The notes under the pieces were generated by a model. The model ran no database searches, had not been told where the DNA came from, and saw only the letters and a list, made by a program, of their open reading frames with translations. The position numbers and the translations under genes are program-made. Below, piece by piece: positions 1-5,718 of a stretch of DNA of 5,718 nt. The stretch is from Alphaproteobacteria bacterium. Lineage in GTDB: Bacteria > Pseudomonadota > Alphaproteobacteria > Geminicoccales > Geminicoccaceae. The stretch is taken from contig JALSRW010000021.1 in assembly GCA_026984595.1 (NCBI GenBank), positions 1 to 5,718 on the forward strand, given 5' to 3'. The first letter of the stretch is position 1; every line of letters begins with the position of its first letter.

Positions 1-867
1 GGTGAATTCGGCGATCGGAGAGATATAGCCCACCCATGCCTCGTACCGGCCGCCCGAATCGGTGAGAATGCGCGCGCGCATTCCCTCCCGGATGCGGCCG
101 AGAGCGGGTTCCGGCGCGTAGACGCGCGCCCAGACGGGATCGTCGACCGCGATCGCGTAGACCGGTGTGTAGGCGAGGACCACATTGCCGGGCTCCTGCA
201 ACCGCGCCGTCACCGTGCCCGCCACCTTGCTCTCGAGACGGGTGTAGGCGAGGCGGGTGCGGGCCGCCGCCAGCTCCGCTTCGGCCCGGGCCAGCTCCGC
301 TCGCTGCGCCGCGATGTCCTCCCTGCGCGGCCCCTCGATCAGGAGACTCAGGGCCTCCTTCTGGCGACGGATCTGTGCTTCGAGCGCCCGCGCCTCGGCG
401 CGGGCGGTATCGAGCTCGGCCCGCGGCGCGAAGCGGTCGAGGGCGAGCTTCTCGAGACGCCGTACCCTGAGTTCGGCATCCTCCTTGAGGGCCTGCAGTC
501 GTGCCAGCTCGGCGCGGGCGGCCTCGATCTCCTGTGGCCGACTGCCGGCCAGCAGCTTGTCGAGGCGCGCGCGGGCGGCGTCGCGCCGGGCCTTCGCCGC
601 GTCGAGCGCGGCACGCGTGAGATCGTCCTCGAGCCGGGCCACGAGCTCGCCTCTCTCCACCCGGTCTCCCTCCTCCTTGAGCAGGCGATCGATGCGGCCG
701 GCCTCGTTGAAGCCGATCCGCGCCTCCCGCACGTCGATATTGCCGAAGAGGCGGAGAATATTTGTATCGGCCCGTTTCCCCTGGAACTGCCAGTAGTAAT
801 AGACGGCACCTCCACCGCCACCGAGGAGGATGACGAGCAACAGCAGTCGAAGGAGTCTGGACTTCAT
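1..867 (-). CDS. YbhG/HlyD-type periplasmic adaptor subunit of an efflux/ABC transporter (C-terminus beyond left edge)
   Basis: The frame is open from an ATG at 867 to base 1, giving 289 residues, and continues out of the window. By family it is a membrane-fusion (adaptor) protein that links an inner-membrane transporter to the outer membrane from the periplasm. Residues 4-25 form a hydrophobic N-terminal anchor (RLLRLLLLVILLGGGG). Residues about 40-80 are the first lipoyl half (FGNIDVREARIGFNEAGRID, then EEGDRVERGELVARLE). Residues 82-205 are a charged Ala/Arg/Glu-rich helical hairpin, and 206-240 the second lipoyl half (LESKVAGTVTARLQEPGNVV). The beta-barrel begins near 243 (DPVWARVYAPEPALGRIREG). 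The GN-D and SP-AEFT motifs match E. coli YbhG as I remember it (about 332 aa), so some 40-50 residues are missing here. A GGA triplet six bases before the ATG is a modest ribosome site. The gene lies 63 bp behind the VOC gene on the same strand. The ABC partners, expected to the left, are not visible. Confidence 0.9.
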   Translation of the reverse strand, partial: MKSRLLRLLLLVILLGGGGGAVYYYWQFQGKRADTNILRLFGNIDVREARIGFNEAGRIDRLLKEEGDRVERGELVARLEDDLTRAALDAAKARRDAARARLDKLLAGSRPQEIEAARAELARLQALKEDAELRVRRLEKLALDRFAPRAELDTARAEARALEAQIRRQKEALSLLIEGPRREDIAAQRAELARAEAELAAARTRLAYTRLESKVAGTVTARLQEPGNVVLAYTPVYAIAVDDPVWARVYAPEPALGRIREGMRARILTDSGGRYEAWVGYISPIAEFT

Positions 868-886
868 CGTATTTCCATTGTGCGCC

Positions 887-907
887 TGTCGGGATCGGTT
901 CCCGACA
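887..907. repeat. Perfect 8-bp inverted repeat between the VOC and adaptor genes
   Basis: TGTCGGGA (887-894) and TCCCGACA (900-907) are exact reverse complements around a 5-nt loop. They sit in the 63-bp gap (868-930) between the VOC stop and the adaptor start. Neither strand has a T-tract after the stem, so it is not a classical intrinsic terminator. It could be an operator for a dimeric regulator, an RNA stability or processing hairpin, or a weak terminator. Function unknown. Confidence 0.6.
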
Positions 908-930
908 TGTGGGAAGAAGTTCGAACCATC

Positions 931-1335
931 CTACTGCGTGATGTTGTCTCGGTTCTCGAGGCGGCGGGCGATCTCCACGAGGTTGCCGTCGGGATCGCGG
1001 AAATAGAGGGAACAGAGCGCGCCGGTGGCGCCGCTCCGCACGACCGGGCCTTCCAGCAGCGGATAGCCGAGCGCCGCCATACGGGCGGCGATCGCTTCGA
1101 GCGGTGCCGTGGTCAGGAGGCAGAAATCGGCGGAGCCGGGCACCGGCTTCGCCGCCCTCGGCGCGAACTCCCGTCCGACCTCGTGCAGATTGATCTTCTG
1201 GTCGCCGAAATGGAGCGCATGCCGCCCTTCGCCGAACCGTTCGTGGTGCAGACCGAGCCCGTCGACATAGAAGCGGCGCGTGGCGGCGAGATCCCGCACG
1301 GTCAGCACCAGATGGTCGAGCCCGAGAATGCTCAT
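931..1335 (-). CDS. VOC-superfamily (glyoxalase/dioxygenase fold) protein, GLOD5-like
   Basis: Complete 134-residue protein, ATG at 1335 and TAG at 931-933, about the usual size for a single two-module VOC protein. Module one opens with LDHLVLTVRDLAATRRFY (residues 6-23). The central block has HFGDQKINLHEVG (42-54) and PVPGSADFCL (64-73). Module two ends in SLYFRDPDGNLVEIA (109-123). The probable divalent-metal ligands H8, H51 and E121 are all present. FGDQKxNLHEVG followed by PVPGS and YFRDPDxNLxE is the signature I recall for the GLOD5 subgroup, cytosolic proteins without a settled substrate, so glyoxalase I activity should not be assumed. The start overlaps the cinA-like stop by four bases (ATGA), and a purine run (1336-1346, GGGGAGGAGGG on the coding strand) precedes it, so it is probably translated from the cinA-like mRNA. 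Confidence 0.92.
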   Translation of the reverse strand: MSILGLDHLVLTVRDLAATRRFYVDGLGLHHERFGEGRHALHFGDQKINLHEVGREFAPRAAKPVPGSADFCLLTTAPLEAIAARMAALGYPLLEGPVVRSGATGALCSLYFRDPDGNLVEIARRLENRDNITQ

Positions 1336-2114
1336 CCCTCCTCCCCGGACGTTCCGGCCGCGGCTTCGTTTCGGATCTCGATGCCCCGGGCGCGCGCGGC
1401 CTCTTCGAGACGGCGCAAAGCGGCCTCGCAGGCAGCGGCATCGCGGGAGCGGAAGACGATGCTGGTCCCCGGACGGTCGAAGGTGAAGAAGGGATAGCTG
1501 CCGATCTCCACGCTCGGAAACGCCTCCTGGACCTCGGCCAGCAGCAGCGCGACATCGCCTTCGGGCGCCAGCAGGGTGAGGGTCCGCGAGAGGATCGGCG
1601 GACCGCCCCGGAGCCGGTGGCGGATTCCCTCGAACATGGCCTGCATCACCCGGGGGATCCCGGCCAGCACGAACACGTTCTCGACCCGGAAGCCGGGCGC
1701 GGTGCTGATCGGGTTGTCGATCAGCTCGGCGCCCTCCGGCATTTCCGCCATCTTGAGGCGGGCCTCGTTGATCTTCTCGGGCGGATAGTAGGCGCGCAGC
1801 CGGCGTTCGGCCTCGGGATGGCGTAGGAGAGGGCGGCCGAAGGCGCGGGAGATGCTGGCGGCGGTGATGTCGTCGTGGGTGGGACCGATGCCTCCGGTGG
1901 TGAAGACGTAGGCGTAACGGGCACGGCAGGCGTTCACCGCCTCGACGATGCGCTCCTCGACATCCGGCACGACCCGCGCCTCCAGGAGCGGAATGCCGAG
2001 CGCGTTGAGTTCGCGCGCGAGGTAGGGCAGGTTGGCGTCCACGGTTCTGCCGGAAAGGATTTCGTTGCCTATGATGACGAGTGCCGCGCTGGCGGGCTGC
2101 TGGCTGTTGTCCAT
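1332..2114 (-). CDS. Stand-alone CinA N-terminal / MoCF_biosynth (molybdopterin-binding-like) protein, COG1058 type
   Basis: Complete at 260 residues from ATG 2114 to TGA 1332-1334. The fold signature is clear: IIGNEILSGRTVDAN (residues 14-28), FTTGGIGPTHDDIT (71-84), then IDNPISTAPGF and VFVLAGIPRVMQAMF further on. This matches the N-terminal domain of CinA. The protein stops where that domain ends and lacks the PncC nicotinamide-nucleotide amidase domain of full-length CinA. In characterised relatives the COG1058 domain has ADP-ribose pyrophosphatase activity; despite the family name, molybdopterin binding is not shown by the sequence. The annotation 'competence/damage-inducible protein A' is historical. 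I chose the ATG at 2114 because GGAG (2120-2123) lies five bases upstream and the conserved domain begins about ten residues later; an in-frame ATG at 2174 would add 20 non-conserved residues and overlap the sfsA start. First gene of the probable unit cinA-like, VOC, adaptor. Confidence 0.93.
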   Translation of the reverse strand: MDNSQQPASAALVIIGNEILSGRTVDANLPYLARELNALGIPLLEARVVPDVEERIVEAVNACRARYAYVFTTGGIGPTHDDITAASISRAFGRPLLRHPEAERRLRAYYPPEKINEARLKMAEMPEGAELIDNPISTAPGFRVENVFVLAGIPRVMQAMFEGIRHRLRGGPPILSRTLTLLAPEGDVALLLAEVQEAFPSVEIGSYPFFTFDRPGTSIVFRSRDAAACEAALRRLEEAARARGIEIRNEAAAGTSGEEG

Positions 2115-2160
2115 GTCGGCTCCGTTCGCTCGCGCGCAGCCCACCGTCCGGTAGGAGGCG
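2115..2160. other. 46-bp divergent gap between the cinA-like gene and sfsA
   Basis: The gap holds one Shine-Dalgarno for each direction and little else. It is too short to house two ordinary promoters, so at least one promoter must lie inside the opposite gene's 5' coding region. The sequence is GC-rich (CTCGCGCGCAGC in the middle) with no obvious -10 element. Confidence 0.7.
2153..2158 (+). promoter_or_regulatory. sfsA ribosome binding site, unusually close to the start
   Basis: A perfect AGGAGG ends only two bases before the ATG at 2161, shorter than the usual 5-9. The alignment of the N-terminus with E. coli SfsA leaves no better downstream start, so the start is kept and the spacing noted. 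Confidence 0.6.
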
Positions 2161-2856
2161 ATGCGCCTGCGCAAGCCGCTTCACCCCGGTGTCCTCCGAA
2201 AAAGGTATAAGCGCTTTCTGGCCGATGTCGAACTGGCCGACGGCCGGCTGGTGACCGCCCATTGCGCCGATCCCGGGCGGCTGCCGGGCCTAGCGGTGCC
2301 GGGTGCCCCGGTCTGGCTTTCCCACCACGACGATCCGAAGCGCAAGCTCGCCTGGACCCTGGAGCTCATCGCGCAGGGCGAGGCCCTGGTCGCGGTCAAC
2401 AGTCAGAACCCCAATCGCATCGCCCGCGAAGGTTTCGAAGCCGGTCGCTTCGCCTTCGCCACCGGCTGGACCGAGCTTCTCCGCGAACCACGCATCGAGA
2501 ACGGCACCCGGCTCGACTTCGTGCTGGCCTACCGCGACCGGCCGCCGCTCTACGTCGAAGTCAAGGGCATCACCTGGAAGCGCGACGGCCTCGCCGTCTT
2601 TCCCGATGCGCCGACGGTGCGTGGCCGGCGCCATCTGCGGACACTCGAGCGCCTCGCCGGCGAGGGGTTCGGCGCCGCCCTCCTGTTCATCGCCCAGCGC
2701 CGCGACGTCGAGGGCTTCGCGCCCGCGGCCGATATCGATCCCGCCTATGCCGAGGCGTTGGCGAGCGCCCGGGCGGCCGGTGTGATCGTACGGGCATGGC
2801 GTTGCGCTATCAACCTCTGCGAGATTTTACTGGATACGGAATTACCTCCGGTTTAG
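2161..2856 (+). CDS. sfsA: SfsA, sugar fermentation stimulation protein A (predicted DNA-binding / nuclease-fold protein)
   Basis: Complete, 231 residues (E. coli SfsA has 234). The N-terminal OB-like part carries RKRYKRFLADVELADG (13-28) and HCADPGRLPGL (34-44). The C-terminal part has the PD-(D/E)XK-like core: LDF with D119, then YVEVKGIT with E133 and K135, then FPDAPTVRGRRHL (147-159) and FIAQRRD (176-182). The usual Asn of the HC-x-N-x-G motif is Asp37 here. The family was named from E. coli as a DNA-binding activator of maltose genes; its fold suggests a nuclease, but the biochemical role is still poorly defined. The start is set by collinearity with E. coli SfsA (both have about 14 residues before RYKRF). 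It is divergent from the cinA-like gene and followed nine bases later by radC, so the two are probably cotranscribed. Confidence 0.95.
   Translation: MRLRKPLHPGVLRKRYKRFLADVELADGRLVTAHCADPGRLPGLAVPGAPVWLSHHDDPKRKLAWTLELIAQGEALVAVNSQNPNRIAREGFEAGRFAFATGWTELLREPRIENGTRLDFVLAYRDRPPLYVEVKGITWKRDGLAVFPDAPTVRGRRHLRTLERLAGEGFGAALLFIAQRRDVEGFAPAADIDPAYAEALASARAAGVIVRAWRCAINLCEILLDTELPPV
2204..2231 (-). promoter_or_regulatory. Candidate sigma70-type promoter for the cinA-like operon, inside the sfsA 5' coding region
   Basis: On the minus strand TCGACA (2226-2231, five of six to TTGACA) is followed after 16 bases by TATACC (2204-2209, four of six to TATAAT). This would give a leader of roughly 80 bases to the ATG at 2114 and an RNA antisense to the first codons of sfsA. 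Part of the low GC here is forced by the conserved SfsA residues KRYKRF, so the match could be incidental. Confidence 0.35.
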
Positions 2857-2865
2857 ACTCCCCGT

Positions 2866-3876
2866 ATGGAGGATGGTGCCGCGACCCGACAGGCCATCGG
2901 CCTGCTCGCCCAATCCGGTCTCGAGGTGGAGATCGCGCCGCGGGAGGGCGAGGGTGTCGCCTATCTGCTGCGCGGGCGCACCTTCGCCTTTCGCCATCTG
3001 ATCAAGGCCGTGGGCGGCCGCTGGCGGCCGGAGCGGGCGCAATGGGAGATTCGCGACGCCGCCCGGCTCGAGGAGCTCTCCCGTCGGATCGCAAAAGGGG
3101 GTGGTGCCCCCGGCCTCGCCGAGGCACCGCAGGCCTTCGACGGCAAGCCGGCCAAGCACTATCACGGGCATCGCGCGCGGCTGCGCGAGCGCTTCATGAA
3201 CGCTTCACCCGAGGCGCTCGCCGACTACGAGCTGCTCGAACTCCTGTTGTTCTTCTCGGTCTACCGCCGCGATACCAAGCCGCTGGCCAAGGACATGATC
3301 GCCCGTTTCGGCGGTCTCGGCGGTGTCCTGGCTGCCGATCTCGGCCAGTACAAGGATTGCTTCGGGCTCGATCCGGAGCGCGTGGACAGCGGGGATCCCC
3401 GTCGCCCGGTGTACGAGGACGATCTGCGCTTCACCCAGGTGCTCCTGAAAGCCATTCACGAGCTGTTGCAGCGGGTGCTCAAGGAAGAAGTACGCGACCG
3501 GCCGGTGATCGGCTCATGGGCGGCGCTGATGGACTATCTCAAGATGGCCATGAGCCACGAGCCGCGCGAACATTTCCGCATTCTCTTCCTCGACCGCAAG
3601 AACATCCTGATCCGCGACGAGGTGCAGAGCCGGGGCACCGTCGACCATACCCCGCTCTATCCCCGGGAAGTGGTCAAACGGGCACTGGAGCTCGGCGCCT
3701 CGGCGATCATCATGGTCCACAACCATCCGAGCGGCGATCCCACCCCTTCCAAGGCCGATATCGAGATGACGCGGCAGGTGGTGCAGGCCTTGAGCGCGGT
3801 GGACATCACGGTTCACGACCATGTGGTGATGGGCAAGAACCAGCATGCGAGCTTCCGCAGCCTGCGGCTGATCTAG
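2866..3876 (+). CDS. radC: RadC family JAMM/MPN-domain protein with an extra N-terminal module
   Basis: Complete, 336 residues against about 220-250 for typical RadC. The C-terminal half is a classic RadC domain: FLDRKNILIRDEVQSRGTVD (241-260), PREVVKRALELGASAII (266-282), HNHPSGDPTPSKAD (285-298) and HDHVVMG (317-323). The metal-binding JAMM set E252, H285, H287, S295 and D298 is intact. Such proteins have a metalloprotease-like fold; the old DNA-repair role is doubtful. Residues 99-147 (HYHGHRARLRERF, DYELLELLLFF, TKPLAKDMIARFGG) match the usual N-terminal helical part, but the following helix-hairpin-helix lacks its GVG turn and is longer. Residues 1-75 are additional, with GRTFAFRHLIKAVGGRWRP near 37-55 then W60. 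Codon use in the extension is as GC-rich at third positions as the core, and no in-frame ATG, GTG or TTG lies close before HYHGHR, so the long form looks real. No Shine-Dalgarno precedes the ATG; translation may depend on sfsA ending nine bases earlier. Confidence 0.93.
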   Translation: MEDGAATRQAIGLLAQSGLEVEIAPREGEGVAYLLRGRTFAFRHLIKAVGGRWRPERAQWEIRDAARLEELSRRIAKGGGAPGLAEAPQAFDGKPAKHYHGHRARLRERFMNASPEALADYELLELLLFFSVYRRDTKPLAKDMIARFGGLGGVLAADLGQYKDCFGLDPERVDSGDPRRPVYEDDLRFTQVLLKAIHELLQRVLKEEVRDRPVIGSWAALMDYLKMAMSHEPREHFRILFLDRKNILIRDEVQSRGTVDHTPLYPREVVKRALELGASAIIMVHNHPSGDPTPSKADIEMTRQVVQALSAVDITVHDHVVMGKNQHASFRSLRLI

Positions 3877-3907
3877 GGCCGGTCGCCGGGGTCGTGCGGA
3901 GGCCCGC
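3877..3907. other. 31-bp convergent gap between radC and prfC
   Basis: The two genes converge here. GGGCC at 3876-3880 can pair with GGCCC at 3901-3905, but the loop is 20 bases and neither strand has a T-tract, so no intrinsic terminator is visible. Transcripts from both sides may overlap or end by Rho. Confidence 0.6.
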
Positions 3908-5524
<1,617 letters not shown>

Positions 5525-5533
5525 GGTCGACGG

Positions 5534-5537
5534 CTCC
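5534..5537 (-). promoter_or_regulatory. prfC ribosome binding site
   Basis: GGAG on the coding strand, nine bases before the GTG at 5524. It lies just downstream of the terminator T-tract and supports GTG over the ATG at 5557. Confidence 0.5.
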
Positions 5538-5540
5538 ACG

Positions 5541-5567
5541 AAAAAAACCGCCCGCATCGGACGGGCG
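5541..5567 (-). terminator. Intrinsic terminator or attenuator just upstream of prfC
   Basis: On the minus strand CGCCCG (5567-5562) pairs perfectly with CGGGCG (5554-5549) around a 7-nt loop, followed by one G and then seven T (5547-5541). This is a textbook Rho-independent terminator and works only for minus-strand transcription, because the plus strand has no T-tract after the stem. It ends 16 bases before the prfC GTG. It either terminates an upstream gene beyond the right edge or regulates prfC by attenuation. Confidence 0.82.
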
Positions 5568-5629
5568 CAGGGAAGAAATGGCGCGGACCGGTCGCCGGCA
5601 CAAGGGGGCGTGCGGCGGATCGTCGGCGC

Positions 5630-5646
5630 CGCCCCGCGTCGGGGCG
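5630..5646. repeat. GC-rich hairpin in the prfC upstream region
   Basis: CGCCCCG (5630-5636) and CGGGGCG (5640-5646) are perfect reverse complements with a 3-nt loop. There is no T-tract on either strand. Its arms resemble the arms of the terminator at 5541-5567 (CGCCCG/CGGGCG), so alternative pairing between the two is possible. Confidence 0.55.
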
Positions 5647-5718
5647 TGCTGTGCAATATGGTCGCAGCTCTGCGTGCAGGGTCTGTGCGGCTCGCTCCGC
5701 GGTTTCTATCCTTGCCCG

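Larger units (their letters stand above)
5525..5718. other. Upstream region of prfC, no gene recognised
   Basis: About 190 bp with no convincing coding sequence, tRNA or small RNA. Two minus-strand frames are open across most of it, but their translations are Arg/Pro/Ala-rich and resemble nothing I know, as expected by chance at this GC. A short plus-strand frame begins with ATG at 5658 and runs off the edge (MVAALRAGSVRLAPRFLSLP) without a ribosome site. The only AT-rich patch is CAATATGG at 5654-5661, which gives CATATT as a weak minus-strand -10, but no -35 partner is evident. The structured elements are annotated separately. Confidence 0.6.

Noticed and set aside
880..1497. Plus-strand coding region opposite the VOC gene
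   Set aside because: It is the antisense shadow of the VOC and cinA-like genes; no domain or motif is visible in the translation.
931..2262. A single 443-residue minus-strand protein starting near 2262 and including the VOC domain
   Set aside because: Only the last 134 residues are a recognisable domain; the rest is an out-of-frame shadow of the cinA-like gene with low-complexity Arg/Pro/Gly content.
2802..2857. Internal radC promoter in the AT-rich end of sfsA (TTGCGC, 17 bases, TTTTAC)
   Set aside because: The -10 matches only three of six positions, and the patch encodes the normal SfsA C-terminus. Cotranscription from sfsA is the simpler reading.
3876..3905. Bidirectional terminator between radC and prfC
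   Set aside because: The 5-bp stem has a 20-base loop and no T-tract on either strand.
5658..5718. Plus-strand start of a gene (MVAALRAGSVRLAPRFLSLP)
   Set aside because: Only 20 codons are visible, with no ribosome site or promoter and no recognised N-terminus. It could still be real, but cannot be supported from this window.
5625..5718. tRNA or small RNA gene near the right edge
   Set aside because: No T-loop (GGTTCRANTCC) with matching acceptor stem and no CCA end; the only structure is the short GC hairpin.

Overview
The window is about two-thirds G+C and densely coding. It looks like an ordinary chromosomal stretch of a high-GC proteobacterium, most likely an alphaproteobacterium of the Rhodospirillales type. 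That assignment rests on the RadC core (HYHGHR start and the long PREVVKRALELGASAII block), on an SfsA with alphaproteobacterial character, and on the grouping of a short CinA-type protein, sfsA and radC. It is inferred from remembered family sequences, not from a search. There are no RNA genes, insertion sequences, CRISPR arrays or phage genes that I can see.

Layout, left to right. (1) 1-867, minus strand: the first 289 residues of a YbhG/HlyD-type periplasmic adaptor, cut by the left edge. (2) 931-1335, minus: a complete VOC/GLOD5-type metalloprotein. (3) 1332-2114, minus: a stand-alone CinA N-terminal (MoCF_biosynth) protein whose stop overlaps the VOC start as ATGA. Genes 3, 2 and 1 read in the same direction and probably form one transcription unit. 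(4) 2161-2856, plus: sfsA, divergent from the cinA-like gene across only 46 bp. (5) 2866-3876, plus: radC, nine bases behind sfsA and carrying an unusual N-terminal extension. (6) 3908-5524, minus: prfC (release factor 3), convergent with radC across 31 bp and starting at GTG. (7) 5525-5718: a non-coding upstream region of prfC with a GC-rich hairpin and a textbook intrinsic terminator that ends only 16 bases before the prfC start codon.

How the genes relate: sfsA and radC encode two predicted DNA-metabolism proteins (a PD-(D/E)XK-like fold and a JAMM/MPN fold) in one operon. The cinA-like and VOC genes look translationally coupled and are both plausible metabolite or nucleotide housekeeping enzymes. 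The adaptor belongs with an ABC exporter that should lie beyond the left edge. prfC is an independent translation gene.

The points most worth a second look are the RadC protein (an extra N-terminal module of about 75 residues, plus a helix-hairpin-helix region that has lost its GVG turn and gained about 20 residues) and the terminator placed inside the apparent prfC leader, which suggests attenuation or a misjudged transcription boundary. I did not find convincing evidence of a wholly new system.
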